A stretch of 64,000 bases of DNA from Microlunatus panaciterrae. GTDB taxonomy: Bacteria > Actinomycetota > Actinomycetes > Propionibacteriales > Propionibacteriaceae. Below the pieces are notes generated by a model that was not told the DNA's origin, did not search any database, and worked only from the letters and a program-made list of their open reading frames with translations. A program made the position numbers and the translations under genes. How positions within the stretch are numbered: position 1 is the first letter of the stretch; each line of letters starts with the position of its first letter. Shown piece by piece: positions 23,160 through 32,585 of the stretch. The stretch is taken from the NCBI RefSeq assembly GCF_016907535.1, contig NZ_JAFBCF010000001.1, forward strand, positions 1,426,001-1,490,000, read 5' to 3'.

Positions 23160-23248
23160 ACACAGCGGCGCCAAGGCCCTCGACCCAGCGGCGTCGAAGG
23201 CCTCGACACCGCGGGCACAGGGCGGCGCGACGAAGGCGAGGAGTCGGG

Positions 23249-24055
23249 ATGGGGCAAGATGAGACGGTGTCCAACACCGCTCTCGAGCCTGCCGTACCGC
23301 AGGCCGAAGCCTCCCGACGCAGGCTGACCATCGAGGTCGTCATCGTGCTGGGATTGTCGCTGGGCCAGTCGGCGGTCTACTCGATCCTGCGGATCATCGA
23401 GCGGATGACCAGGAACGTGCCGTTGAGCCAGCAGACCTCGACGCTGAACCAGTCGGCCACCCCGGACCGGCCCTGGCTCGACCTCACCTACCAGCTGGTC
23501 AACATCATCTTCCCGCTGTTCGCGGTGTTGCTGGTCCTCTACCTGCTGCAGCTGACCCATCCACGACCCTGGCGGATGATCGGCTTCGATCTGCGCCGTC
23601 CCGGGTTCGACGCCTGGTTCGGCCTGGTCATCGCGGCCGCGATCGGTGTCCCCGGGTTGGGTCTTTACCTGGGCGCCCGGGCCCTCGGCTTCAACACCCA
23701 GGTGCAGGCAGCGGCGCTGGCCGACAACTGGTGGACCGTGCCGGTGCTGATCCTCGCTGCAGCGGAGAATGCGATCCTCGAGGAGGTGATCATGATCGGC
23801 TACCTGTACACCCGATTGCGTCAGCTCAGCTGGCGCTGGCCGATGATCATCCTCGGCAGCGCGCTGATCCGTGGGTCCTATCACCTCTACCAAGGCTTCG
23901 GCGGGTTCGTCGGCAACCTGATCATGGGTGCCGTCTTCGGCCTGGTCTACCTACGGTGGAAGCGCGTCGCACCGCTGGTGGTGGCCCACACCTTGCTCGA
24001 TGTCGTCTCGTTCGTCGGCTACACCCTGGTGGCGCCGCACGTGAGCTGGCTCTAG
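23249..24055 (+). CDS. CPBP family intramembrane protease-like protein
   Basis: 268 residues with about seven membrane helices. The CPBP/Abi domain is in the C-terminal half: motif 1 ILEEVIMIGYLYTRL, motif 2 RGSYHLYQGFGG and motif 3 VAHTLLDV. Motif 1 keeps the double Glu but has Ile where the family usually has Arg (EExxxR), a variant seen in actinobacterial members. A start at ATG 23249 follows GAGGAG. Substrate unknown. The stop shares a CTAG with the convergent dioxygenase gene. Confidence 0.85.
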   Translation: MGQDETVSNTALEPAVPQAEASRRRLTIEVVIVLGLSLGQSAVYSILRIIERMTRNVPLSQQTSTLNQSATPDRPWLDLTYQLVNIIFPLFAVLLVLYLLQLTHPRPWRMIGFDLRRPGFDAWFGLVIAAAIGVPGLGLYLGARALGFNTQVQAAALADNWWTVPVLILAAAENAILEEVIMIGYLYTRLRQLSWRWPMIILGSALIRGSYHLYQGFGGFVGNLIMGAVFGLVYLRWKRVAPLVVAHTLLDVVSFVGYTLVAPHVSWL

Positions 24056-24873
24056 CCGGCGGGCGGGTACAGCACCGGGTTGAGCTCGGTGGCGGCAGGG
24101 TCGCCGGGGGCTGCTCCCGGCATCCAGGTCCTGATGTCGGTCTGCTGGTGCTCGTTGACCGGCTCGGTGATCCGCATCTCGGCATCCATGTAGATCACTG
24201 TCATCACCCGACGCGGCCTGCTGCTGCTGTTCGGGCCGGCGCGGTGGAAGGTCCAACCGAGGTGGTAGCTCACGTCCCCGAGCTGGTACGGGGCGTCGTC
24301 GAGGGGAAAGTCCTGTTCTGCGAGCAGGCGCTGCAGCTCCGCCTCCGACTCGTCGCTGATCGGCAGGTCACGGCCCACCTCGAATCGGTGGCTGCCGGCG
24401 GCGAACGCCAGCGGTCCCATGTCCGCCGGAGTGTCCTGCAGAGGCACCCACACGGTGACGCACCGGTCGGACGACAGTGGCCAGTAGTACTGGTCCGCGT
24501 GCCACGGGGTGATCCCCCCGCCCGGCTCCTTGTAGAGCGCCTGGTCGTGGTAGAGCCGGACACTGGCGACACCGAGCAGCTCGGCGGCCAACCTGGCCAG
24601 ATCCGGGGAGCGGACGAAGTCGGCGACGCGGTCGTTGTGCTGCCACAGGTTCGACACCTGCAAGAAGGCCTTGCCATACGTGTCCCGCTCCGCCAGCGGC
24701 AGGTGCTGGGTGTTGAGGTCGATCACGCTGTCGGTGATCACCGGGGCGAAGAGGTCGAGCTGGTCCGGGTCGAGCACCTGGCGGAGCTTGACGAACCCGT
24801 TCCGGTCGAACGACGACCGGTCCTGCGGGCTGAGCGCATACGCGCTCGTCACGGTACTGATCATGCTGGACAC
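24052..24873 (-). CDS. Phytanoyl-CoA dioxygenase (PhyH) family protein
   Basis: 273 residues from GTG. Fe(II)/2-oxoglutarate oxygenase fold with metal ligands H125 and D127 (WHADQYYW) and H210 (TFHRAGPN). The substrate is not identifiable; members hydroxylate small hydrophobic or amino-acid-derived molecules. GTG 24873 is chosen for its ribosome site GGAAAGG six bases upstream. It is one of three PhyH proteins in the window, not close paralogues by eye. Its stop overlaps that of the CPBP gene. Confidence 0.87.
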   Translation of the reverse strand: MSSMISTVTSAYALSPQDRSSFDRNGFVKLRQVLDPDQLDLFAPVITDSVIDLNTQHLPLAERDTYGKAFLQVSNLWQHNDRVADFVRSPDLARLAAELLGVASVRLYHDQALYKEPGGGITPWHADQYYWPLSSDRCVTVWVPLQDTPADMGPLAFAAGSHRFEVGRDLPISDESEAELQRLLAEQDFPLDDAPYQLGDVSYHLGWTFHRAGPNSSSRPRRVMTVIYMDAEMRITEPVNEHQQTDIRTWMPGAAPGDPAATELNPVLYPPAG

Positions 24874-24981
24874 GCAGATCCTTTCCTGGCGATGAGCTCG
24901 AGAACGTCGACCGGTTCGCATCCTACGGCCGGCGACACCGTTCAGGGCAGGTGCATCCGCGCTCGGCCCAGGCCCGCGAGA

Positions 24982-25911
24982 TCAGCTCTTGCTGAGCAGG
25001 CTGCGAGCGAAGAAGGTGAGGTTCGCGGGCCGTTCCGCCAGGCGGCGCACCAGGTAGCCGTACCAGTCAGTGCCGTACGGCACATAGACCCGCACCGTGT
25101 GGCCCTGGGTGGCCAGCCGCTGCTGCTCGGTGGGCCGGATGCCGTAGAGCATCTGCAGCTCCCAGCTGTCCAGCATCCGCCGGTTGCGCCTCGCCAGGTC
25201 CTGCGCGATCGGGATCAGCCGCGGGTCGTGGGTGGCGACCATCGGGTAGCCCCGTCCCGCCATCAACACCTTCAAGCACCGCACATAGGACTTGTCGACC
25301 TCGGCCGGCTCCTGGAAGGCGACGCTCTCGGGCTCCTTGTAGGCGCCCTTGCAGAGCCGTACCCGCGAGCCCGCTCCCGACAGGTCCCGACAGTCGGCTT
25401 CGGTCCGGTGCAGGTAGGCCTGCAGCACGGCTCCGGTGTCCGGGAAGTCGGCCCGCAGCTCGGACAGCACCGCCAAGGTGGAGTCGGTGGTGGTGTGGTC
25501 CTCCATGTCGAGGGTGACCGTCGTCTTCGCCGCGTCAGCCGCCTGGCAGATCCTGCGCGCGTTGTCGAGGGCGATCTTCTCCCCGTCCTGCGAGAGCGCC
25601 CGGCCGACGGCGGACAGCTTGAGCGAGACCTCGGCGGAGCGGGTCAGGGCCGACTCGTCCAGCCGCGACAGCAGCTCGAGGTAGGCCGCCGTCACCCGCT
25701 CAGCCTGGGTCCGGTCCAGGGTGTCCTCGCCGAGGTGGTCGATGGTGACCGCAAGCCCGGCCCCGACCAGCCGTCGGGTTGCCGACACGACGTCTTCTAC
25801 GGTCTCGCCGGCCACGAACCGGGCCACCACGCCCGACGTCACGGGCAGCCTGACCACCAGGTTCTTGATCTTGTCGCTGCGGGACAGCCCCAGCAGAGCC
25901 CGTCGAAGCAT
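24982..25911 (-). CDS. Proline dehydrogenase
   Basis: 309 residues, a monofunctional FAD-dependent PRODH barrel, the Gram-positive form. Oxidises proline to pyrroline-5-carboxylate. Signatures: VTIDHLGEDT near residue 55, EVSLKLSAVG, LDMEDH, QAYLHRTEAD, RLCKGAYKEP, VATHDPRLI, ELQMLYGIR and VRVYVPYGTDWYGYLVRRL. The strong ribosome site GAGGAGGA precedes the ATG. The partner pyrroline-5-carboxylate dehydrogenase is not in the window. Confidence 0.95.
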   Translation of the reverse strand: MLRRALLGLSRSDKIKNLVVRLPVTSGVVARFVAGETVEDVVSATRRLVGAGLAVTIDHLGEDTLDRTQAERVTAAYLELLSRLDESALTRSAEVSLKLSAVGRALSQDGEKIALDNARRICQAADAAKTTVTLDMEDHTTTDSTLAVLSELRADFPDTGAVLQAYLHRTEADCRDLSGAGSRVRLCKGAYKEPESVAFQEPAEVDKSYVRCLKVLMAGRGYPMVATHDPRLIPIAQDLARRNRRMLDSWELQMLYGIRPTEQQRLATQGHTVRVYVPYGTDWYGYLVRRLAERPANLTFFARSLLSKS

Positions 25912-26002
25912 CAGTCCTCCTCGCGGGTAAGCACCCTCACGGTCGAGCCGTCAGCCCTGGCGATACCCGAGTCTGTGTCCAGGCCGACTCTAACGTCCGA
26001 CG

Positions 26003-26893
26003 TCAGAGGGCGCTGGCCACGCCGCCACCGTCGACGGCGTACGCGGGACGGACCGGCGCAGCCAGGTGCAGCCTGGCGAAGGCCAGCGACTCGGCCAGGT
26101 CTGCCTCCCGCTGAGCCCGGGTCTCGCTCTTGCGCGAGTTGATCTCCAACACGACATGACCGGCGAAGTCACGTTCGGCGAGGTACTCCAGCACCTGGCC
26201 GGCGTTCTGGTCCCCGCGACCCGGGACCAGATGCTCGTCCTTGATCGAGCCGGTGCCGTCGGTGAGGTGGATGTGGCGGAGCCGATCACCCCAGGAGATC
26301 GCGAGATCCAGGGACGTCTGGCTGGAGGTGGAGGCGTGCGAGAAGTCCAGGGTCAGCTCGTCGTAGTCGAGCTCAGTCGGGTCCCAACCGGGCATATAGG
26401 CCTTCAGCTCCCCACCGGGGGTGCGCCACGGATACATGTTCTCCACACAGATGGCCACGCCGGTCTCCTCCCGCAAGGCGCGGACTCCCTCGACGAACCC
26501 CTTGGCATACTCGCGCTGCCAGCGGAACGGCGGATGCACCACCACCACGTCGGCATCCAGCTGGATGGCTGCCTCGCAGGACCGGCGGAGCTTGGCCCAC
26601 GGGTCCGAGCCCCACACTCGTTGAGTGATCAGCAGACACGGCGCATGCACCGACAGCACCGGCACCCCGTGGTAGTCGCGGAGCTTCTCGACGGCGTCGA
26701 CATCAGCAGCCACCGAGTCGATCCCCACCATCAGCTCGACCCCGTCATAGCCCAGCCGGCGGGCAAGCTCGAAGGCGCTGGAGGTCGTCTCGGGATACAC
26801 GGAGGAGGTCGACAGGGCCACCCTGGCTGCCGGGACCTTGATCAGCTGGTCCGCGGACGGCTCGTCGGTCAGGGTTGTGTACTCCTCACGCAC
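26003..26893 (-). CDS. Sugar phosphate isomerase/epimerase family (xylose isomerase-like TIM barrel)
   Basis: 296 residues from GTG. AP-endonuclease 2 type TIM barrel: [40 protein letters not shown] (Glu metal ligand), [31 protein letters not shown] and VVLEINSRK. The actual substrate is unknown. GTG is preferred because a leaderless-type TAGTCT (26901-26906) ends seven bases before it and the upstream frame is not family-like. Divergent from the cysteine-rich gene. Confidence 0.82.
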   Translation of the reverse strand: MREEYTTLTDEPSADQLIKVPAARVALSTSSVYPETTSSAFELARRLGYDGVELMVGIDSVAADVDAVEKLRDYHGVPVLSVHAPCLLITQRVWGSDPWAKLRRSCEAAIQLDADVVVVHPPFRWQREYAKGFVEGVRALREETGVAICVENMYPWRTPGGELKAYMPGWDPTELDYDELTLDFSHASTSSQTSLDLAISWGDRLRHIHLTDGTGSIKDEHLVPGRGDQNAGQVLEYLAERDFAGHVVLEINSRKSETRAQREADLAESLAFARLHLAAPVRPAYAVDGGGVASAL

Positions 26894-27019
26894 GCTATCC
26901 AGACTAGCCGCCCATCCATCTTCCGGGTATCCCGTGCGCCATGGCACGTCCCGAGACCAGGCGTTGGGCGCATCCGCCCGCGCTTCTCACCGGCCGCGTC
27001 AAACGTGGGAAGCGGTGCG

Positions 27020-27025
27020 TACAGT
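27020..27025 (+). promoter_or_regulatory. Leaderless-type -10 box TACAGT
   Basis: TACAGT ends six bases before the GTG at 27032; no ribosome site is present. On the opposite strand, TAGTCT at 26901-26906 serves the divergent sugar isomerase in the same way. Confidence 0.55.
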
Positions 27026-27031
27026 GTGTGC

Positions 27032-27799
27032 GTGCCAGAAGTGCTGCTGCCCTTCCCCCGGGCGTTCGTGGAGTTCGTCAACCCCGACGACGCCGACGAG
27101 ATCTTCCGTTGTGATCTGACCTGGTTGACGTCGCGCTGGTCGTGCATCTTCGGCCAGGGCTGTCCGGGCATCTACGCCGACCGTCCGGATGACGGTTGCT
27201 GCACGCTCGGGGCGCACTTCGCGGACAAGGATGACGAGAAGAGAGTCCGCAAGGCGGTCAAGCAGCTGACCTCGGAGACCTGGCAGCTCAAGAAGGCGGC
27301 CAAGTCCGGTGGCTGGGTGGAGCTCGAGGATCCTGAGAACGTCGCCGAGGGCGAGCAGCCGGCCCGCAAGACCAGGGTCGTCGACGGCGCCTGCATCTTC
27401 CTGAACCGACCCGGTTTCGCCGGCGGTGAGGGCTGCGCCTTGCACCACCTCGCCGTCAACCAGGGCCGGGACTTCCTCGAGACCAAGCCGGATGTCTGCT
27501 GGCAGCTGCCGATCCGCCGGCAGTTCCGCTCCGTCACCCGGACCGACAACTCGACCTACACCGAGGTCAGCATCGGCGAGTACTCCCGCGACGGCTGGGG
27601 GCCAGGCGGGCATGACCTGGACTGGTACTGCACCTCGAACACCGAGGCCCACCAGGGCAGGGAGCCGGTCTATCTGAGCAACCGCGCGGAGCTGGTCGCC
27701 CTGATGGGGCAGGCAGCCTACGACGAGCTGAAGCTCCACTGCGAGACCTTCGATGCCCGCCCTGGCTCCGCAATGCGCCACCTGGCCGACCCCGCCTGA
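27032..27799 (+). CDS. Conserved cysteine-rich actinobacterial protein of unknown function
   Basis: 255 residues from GTG. Ten cysteines, several in metal-ligand style spacing: [61 protein letters not shown] and LHCE. This suggests a zinc- or iron-binding protein, resembling DUF3109-type families in the CCxxGAHF motif; that link is from memory and unverified. A charged helix ([13 protein letters not shown]) follows the first cysteine cluster. No signal peptide. Start chosen from the leaderless -10 box. Confidence 0.75.
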   Translation: MPEVLLPFPRAFVEFVNPDDADEIFRCDLTWLTSRWSCIFGQGCPGIYADRPDDGCCTLGAHFADKDDEKRVRKAVKQLTSETWQLKKAAKSGGWVELEDPENVAEGEQPARKTRVVDGACIFLNRPGFAGGEGCALHHLAVNQGRDFLETKPDVCWQLPIRRQFRSVTRTDNSTYTEVSIGEYSRDGWGPGGHDLDWYCTSNTEAHQGREPVYLSNRAELVALMGQAAYDELKLHCETFDARPGSAMRHLADPA

Positions 27800-27901
27800 C
27801 CTTGCCGACGGCGGCCCTCCGGCCGCCAGCAGACGCGGTCAAGGACGGCGGAGCGACCCCCCGCCCGGGGCAGTGGGTCGGGCGAGGGCAACAATGGCCC
27901 C

Positions 27902-28537
27902 ATGCATTTGGATCATCTGTCTTTTGCGGCCGGACCTGAGGGACTGAACGGCACAGCTGAGCGCCTGGGCGATGCATTGGGGGCACCATTCCACGATGGC
28001 GGGTTCCACCCGCGCTTCGGTACGCGCAACCGGATCCTGCCGCTGGCCGACGGCCAGTATCTCGAGGTGGTGGAGGTTCTTGATCATCCCGCAGCGGACA
28101 AGGCACCGTTCGGCCAGGCTGTCCGGGCAAGATCGTTGCAGGGCGGTGGCTGGCTTGGCTGGGTCGTCGCCGTTGACGATCTTGGTCCGGTGGAGGAACG
28201 GCTCGGCCGCTCCGCTGTCGACGGCATGCGGCACCTCCCCGACGGCGGTCTGCTGCAGTGGCGGCAGGTCGGGGTAAAGGGCCTGCAGTCCGACCCTCAA
28301 CTGCCCTTCTTCATCCAGTGGCTGAGCGGACCGGAGGCGCACCCGTCCAACGGTGGCGGCGACATCGCCCTGGTCAAACTGGAGATCGCCGGCGAGCACC
28401 AGCGCGTCGACGAGTGGCTGGGCGGCCTCAGCGACGTCGTCCTCAAGGACACCGGCATCGACTGGGTGGACTCGAACGCCCAGCCCGGGATCGTCGCGGC
28501 GCACTTCGACACGCCTCGGGGCCGGGTCCGTATCTGA
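27902..28537 (+). CDS. Glyoxalase-like (VOC fold) domain protein
   Basis: 211 residues. Begins MHLDHLSFAAG, the usual first strand of a VOC module, with FGTRNRILPLADGQYLEVVEVL, and a second half ending GIVAAHFDTPRGRVRI. It fits the Glyoxalase_3 family, whose function is unknown. The -10-like AACAAT (27890-27895) ends six bases before ATG. Convergent with hutI, with a shared hairpin between. Confidence 0.8.
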   Translation: MHLDHLSFAAGPEGLNGTAERLGDALGAPFHDGGFHPRFGTRNRILPLADGQYLEVVEVLDHPAADKAPFGQAVRARSLQGGGWLGWVVAVDDLGPVEERLGRSAVDGMRHLPDGGLLQWRQVGVKGLQSDPQLPFFIQWLSGPEAHPSNGGGDIALVKLEIAGEHQRVDEWLGGLSDVVLKDTGIDWVDSNAQPGIVAAHFDTPRGRVRI

Positions 28538-28538
28538 A

Positions 28539-28627
28539 CCCTGAAAACGTGGAGCCCGTTGATGCGGGAGCGCCCGCCCCAGCGTGCGGCCGGGGCGGCC
28601 GGCACCACGCCATCCACATTTTCAGGG
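28539..28627. terminator. Long-stem convergent terminator between VOC gene and hutI
   Basis: CCCTGAAAACGTGGA (28539-28553) pairs with TCCACATTTTCAGGG (28613-28627), 14 of 15 bases, enclosing 59 bases that contain further GC-rich inverted stretches (CCGCCCC/GGGGCGG). The right arm runs into the hutI stop codon. Such a branched structure would stop transcription from both sides. Confidence 0.75.
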
Positions 28628-29809
28628 CGGGCCGAAGGCCCGTGCGATCGGCACCCCTGGCCGGTAGGCCAGGTGGAGATAGCTGGGGCCGTCGATCAGG
28701 GTCAGGTCCGCCGGGCCACCGACGGTGAGGCGTCCGATGTCGGTACGGCGGAGCGATCTGGCCGCGCCGGCTGTCGCCGCCCACAGGGCCTGAGCCGGGG
28801 TCATTCCCAGCTCACGTACGGCGAGTGCGAGACAGAACCCGACCGAGGAGCTGTAGCAGGTGCCAGGATTGCAGTCGGTGGCCAGGGCGACGGTGATCCC
28901 GCGGGCCAGCAGCCTGGCGGCGTCGGAGTAGGGCGAACGGGTGCTGAACTCGACCCCCGGCAGCAGGGTGGCCACCGTGTCGCTCGCAGCCAGCGCCTCG
29001 ATGTCGTCGTCGCTGAGGTAGGTGCAGTGATCAACACTGGCGGCGTCGAGCTCCACAGCGAGCTGGACCCCCGGGCCGGGTCCAAGCTGACCCGCATGCA
29101 GGCGCGGACGCAGCCCGGCCGACATCCCCGATCTCAAGATCATCCGCGCCTCGTCGCGATCGAACGCATGCGGCGATCCGGGCTCGCAGAACACATCCAC
29201 CCACTTCGCATACGGTGCACAGGCCTGCAGCATCTCCACCGCCACCAGAGCGACATACCCGTCGCGATCATGTTCGTACTCCGCGGGCACCACATGCGCA
29301 CCGAGGAAGGTCGTCTCCTCGGTGAACTCGCGGGCGAGTGCGAGTGAGCGCGCCTCATCGGCGACCGTCAGCCCGTAGCCGCTCTTGATCTCCACTGTGG
29401 TGGTGCCCTGCCGATGCATCTCGGTGAGCCGGTGCCGGAGCAGCATCCGCAGCTGATCATCACTGGCGGCCCGGGTGGCGGCTACCGTGGTCGCTATCCC
29501 ACCCCCGTCGTAGGGCCGGCCGCCCATCCGGGCGACAAACTCCTCCGCCCGGTCGCCGTCGAAGACCAGGTGGGTGTGGGAGTCGACGAACCCGGGGACC
29601 ACGGCACGGCCGTCCAGGTCGATCGGCTCACAGTGCTGGTTGACCTGCAGCGCATCGCCGCCCAGGTAGCGGATGACCGGTCCTGCGGACGTCTGCTGAA
29701 GCAGGATCGAGGCGTTGGCGATGATCCCGAGGTCGCTACCGTCGCCGAGCTCCGGGTTGTTGGTGACGAGCTCGCCGATGCCGACCAGCCCGATCAACCC
29801 GTCCGCCAC
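28622..29809 (-). CDS. hutI: Imidazolonepropionase
   Basis: 395 residues from GTG with GGAGGAG upstream. Amidohydrolase of histidine degradation: 4-imidazolone-5-propanoate to N-formimino-glutamate. Metal and substrate motifs: [36 protein letters not shown] and [12 protein letters not shown]. No other hut gene is visible, so the rest of the pathway is elsewhere (further downstream genes on this strand are excluded by the convergent VOC gene). The divergent neighbour is a HisC-like aminotransferase. Confidence 0.93.
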   Translation of the reverse strand: MADGLIGLVGIGELVTNNPELGDGSDLGIIANASILLQQTSAGPVIRYLGGDALQVNQHCEPIDLDGRAVVPGFVDSHTHLVFDGDRAEEFVARMGGRPYDGGGIATTVAATRAASDDQLRMLLRHRLTEMHRQGTTTVEIKSGYGLTVADEARSLALAREFTEETTFLGAHVVPAEYEHDRDGYVALVAVEMLQACAPYAKWVDVFCEPGSPHAFDRDEARMILRSGMSAGLRPRLHAGQLGPGPGVQLAVELDAASVDHCTYLSDDDIEALAASDTVATLLPGVEFSTRSPYSDAARLLARGITVALATDCNPGTCYSSSVGFCLALAVRELGMTPAQALWAATAGAARSLRRTDIGRLTVGGPADLTLIDGPSYLHLAYRPGVPIARAFGPP

Positions 29810-29871
29810 GGCTCTCCTCCCCGTCGGTCAGGGCCCTGCGGCTTGCGGCCCGCGCTGCTGGTAGATCATGG

Positions 29872-29877
29872 CATAGT
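29872..29877 (+). promoter_or_regulatory. Leaderless-type -10 box CATAGT
   Basis: CATAGT ends six bases before ATG 29884 of the aminotransferase gene; no ribosome site is visible. Confidence 0.45.
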
Positions 29878-29883
29878 GGCGAC

Positions 29884-30963
29884 ATGGGGCCCATGGTTCG
29901 AGCCGCCGTCGCCGGGCTGCCGGTCTACCGGCCCGGTCGGCCGGCGCCGCTGGGCCCGGGCGGCGTTTCGTACAAGCTGTCCAGCAATGAGAACCCCTTT
30001 CCCCCGCTGCCCGGCGTGATCGAGGCGGCCGAGATCGCCTGCGCCCAGCTGAACCGCTATCCCGACATGGGCAATGTCGCGATGACGGAGGCGCTGTCGG
30101 CCAAGCTGGCTGTGGCCGAGGACCGCCTGGCCTTCGGCACCGGTTCGGTTGCCGTCCTGTACCACCTGCTGCAGGCGTTCTGCGAGCGCGGCGACGAGGT
30201 CGTCTATGCCTGGCGGAGCTTCGAGGCCTACCCGATCGCCGTCCAGCTCACCGGCGCAACGCCGGTCCCGGTGCCTCTTGGCCCCGGCTGGACCCATGAC
30301 CTGGACGCCCTTCGCGCGGCCGTCACTCCCGCCACCAAGGCCGTGCTGCTCTGTACTCCGAACAACCCGACCGGCCCGGCGCTCCGTCACGACGACGTCC
30401 TGGCGTTTGTCGCGGCGGTGCCGGACCGGGTCCTGGTCGTCATCGACGAGGCGTATGCGGAGTTCGTCACCGACCCGGCGGCGGTGCGGCCGATGGAGAT
30501 CACGGCCGGACACGACAACGTGGTGCTGCTGCGCACCTTCTCCAAGGCGTACGGGCTGGCTGGGCTGCGGGTCGGCTTCTGTGTGGCGGCTGCGCCGATC
30601 GCGCGTGCGGTGCGCGCTGCCGCGCTGCCGTTCGGGGTCTCGGTGCCGGCGCAGGCGGCGGTCATCGCCTCGCTCGCCGCGGAGGAGGCACTGTTCGAGC
30701 GGGTCGGACAGATCGTGGCTGAGCGGGAGCGGATGGTTGCCGGACTCTCCAGCGCGGGCTTCGACATCCCGGCGGCCGAGGGGAACTTCGTCTGGCTGGC
30801 GGCCGGTCCGCGGACCCAGAGCTATGCGGACACGTTCGCGGCGGCGGGGGTGATGGTGCGGCCGTACGTCAGCGGCGACCGCTGGGACGGTCTGCGGATC
30901 ACCGTCGGCGAGCCGGAGGCCAACGACCTGGTGCTGCTGACCGCCGCCGACCTGGAGCGGTGA
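29884..30963 (+). CDS. HisC-like class I/II aminotransferase (histidinol-phosphate or aromatic amino acid)
   Basis: 359 residues. PLP enzyme with KLSSNENPFPP, CTPNNPTG, VVIDEAYAEF, the PLP lysine in TFSKAYGLAGLRVGF and VRPYVSG. Actinobacterial proteins of this type are annotated as HisC2 or Pat, an aromatic aminotransferase; the absence of other his genes here slightly favours the aromatic role. Sequence alone does not separate the two. Confidence 0.88.
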   Translation: MGPMVRAAVAGLPVYRPGRPAPLGPGGVSYKLSSNENPFPPLPGVIEAAEIACAQLNRYPDMGNVAMTEALSAKLAVAEDRLAFGTGSVAVLYHLLQAFCERGDEVVYAWRSFEAYPIAVQLTGATPVPVPLGPGWTHDLDALRAAVTPATKAVLLCTPNNPTGPALRHDDVLAFVAAVPDRVLVVIDEAYAEFVTDPAAVRPMEITAGHDNVVLLRTFSKAYGLAGLRVGFCVAAAPIARAVRAAALPFGVSVPAQAAVIASLAAEEALFERVGQIVAERERMVAGLSSAGFDIPAAEGNFVWLAAGPRTQSYADTFAAAGVMVRPYVSGDRWDGLRITVGEPEANDLVLLTAADLER

Positions 30964-31005
30964 GCAGCCGGCCTGTCGGTCCCTGGAACTGTCGGTGCCG
31001 GCACC

Positions 31006-31011
31006 TAGGTT
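31006..31011 (+). promoter_or_regulatory. Leaderless-type -10 box TAGGTT of radA
   Basis: TAGGTT ends six bases before ATG 31018, with no ribosome site. Confidence 0.55.
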
Positions 31012-31017
31012 TGCTCC

Positions 31018-32412
31018 ATGGCCCGGACGAGTGTGAAACCCACCTATCACTGCACCGAGTGCGGCTGGACGACGGTGCGCTGGGTCGGTCGCTGCGGCGA
31101 GTGCCAGACCTGGGGAAGCGTGGTCGAGCATGGTGCCCCCAAGCTCACTTCGGTGAAGTCATCGGTGCCGATGAGCAAGGCCATCCCGATCGGGCAGGTC
31201 GACGCCGATGCCGCGACGCGGACGCTGACCGGGGTCGGGGAGTTGGACCGCGTACTGGGTGACGGCCTGGTGCCGGGTGCGGTGGTGCTGCTCGCCGGCG
31301 AGCCAGGGGTCGGCAAGTCGACGCTGCTGCTCGAGGTGGCCGCCCGCTGGGCCAAGGCTGGCCGCAAGACCCTCTATGTGACGGGCGAGGAGTCGGCGGC
31401 CCAGGTCCGCCTGCGGGCCGGTCGCACCGATGCCCTCGCCGACCAGCTCTATCTCGCCGCCGAGAACGACCTCTCGACGGTGCTCGGTCACATCGAGGAG
31501 GTGGCACCGTCGCTGATGGTGCTCGACTCGGTGCAGACCGTCGGCACAGCCGAGGCCGACGGCTCACCGGGCGGGGTGACCCAGGTACGGGAGGTGACCG
31601 GAGCGCTGGTGCGGGTTGCAAAGCGACGCGGGATGGCCGTGGTCATCGTCGGCCACGTCACCAAGGACGGCAGCATCGCCGGGCCCCGGATGCTGGAGCA
31701 CCTGGTCGATGTGGTGCTGGCTTTCGAGGGAGACCGGCACTCCGGGTTCCGGATGGTCCGGGCCACCAAGAACCGCTTCGGCCCCGCCGACGAGGTGGGG
31801 TGCTTCGAGATGGGCGAGCACGGCATCGTCGAAGTGCCGGACCCGTCCGGGCTGTTCACCTCCCGCCACGACGAGCCGGTGCCCGGAACCTGCGTCACCG
31901 TCACCATGGAGGGGCGCCGGCCGCTGCTGGCAGAGCTGCAGGCGCTGGTGGCGCCCTCCCCGCTGCAGTCGCCGCGCCGCACCACCCACGGGGTGGACTC
32001 GTCCCGGCTGGCGATGGTGCTCGCTGTGCTGGAGCGCCGGGCCCGCATCCCGCTGTACAACCGGGACGTCTACGTCTCTACCGTCGGCGGCGCCAAGGTC
32101 AACGACCCGTCGGCCGACCTGGCCCAGGCGGTCGCGGTCGCCTCCGCCGCCCTGAACACCGGTGTGCTGGGACGCGTCATCGCCATCGGTGAGGTGGGGC
32201 TGGCCGGCGAGCTGCGCCGGGTGCCGGGCACCGACCGGAGGCTCAGTGAGGCCGCCCGGCTCGGCTTCGACACGGCGCTGGTGCCGGCCGAGTCCAGCAG
32301 GGCGGCGGACCGGATGCCACGGGTCAGCCATGGCATTCGCGTCATCTCCGCGGCCACCATCACCCAGGCCCTCGACGCCCTCGACCTGAGGCGTAGCCGC
32401 GCCGCCGACTGA
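31018..32412 (+). CDS. radA: DNA repair protein RadA
   Basis: 464 residues. A zinc finger at the N-terminus (C12, C15, C26, C29), RecA-like ATPase with Walker A GEPGVGKS (94-101), the RadA-specific KNRFG at 251-255, and a Lon-like C-terminal domain (VGGAKVNDPSADLA; AIGEVGLAGELR). RadA drives branch migration in recombination. DisA is encoded 173 bases downstream; in mycobacteria RadA is reported to bind DisA and inhibit c-di-AMP synthesis, so the pair links DNA repair and second messenger. Confidence 0.97.
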   Translation: MARTSVKPTYHCTECGWTTVRWVGRCGECQTWGSVVEHGAPKLTSVKSSVPMSKAIPIGQVDADAATRTLTGVGELDRVLGDGLVPGAVVLLAGEPGVGKSTLLLEVAARWAKAGRKTLYVTGEESAAQVRLRAGRTDALADQLYLAAENDLSTVLGHIEEVAPSLMVLDSVQTVGTAEADGSPGGVTQVREVTGALVRVAKRRGMAVVIVGHVTKDGSIAGPRMLEHLVDVVLAFEGDRHSGFRMVRATKNRFGPADEVGCFEMGEHGIVEVPDPSGLFTSRHDEPVPGTCVTVTMEGRRPLLAELQALVAPSPLQSPRRTTHGVDSSRLAMVLAVLERRARIPLYNRDVYVSTVGGAKVNDPSADLAQAVAVASAALNTGVLGRVIAIGEVGLAGELRRVPGTDRRLSEAARLGFDTALVPAESSRAADRMPRVSHGIRVISAATITQALDALDLRRSRAAD

Positions 32413-32585
32413 CCGACAAAGCGTTGGCCCGCGAGGTACCCGCTGACGGGCAGACCCGCTCGTCCGCGAGTGTGATGGGGCGGACCTCACAGCCGACTGG
32501 GCTCTTCTGCCCTTTTCGCCCCCCGTAAGATGGGGCCGCGACCGTGCTTTCGGGCAGCAGATCAGCAAGGGGAGAAGGACATAAC

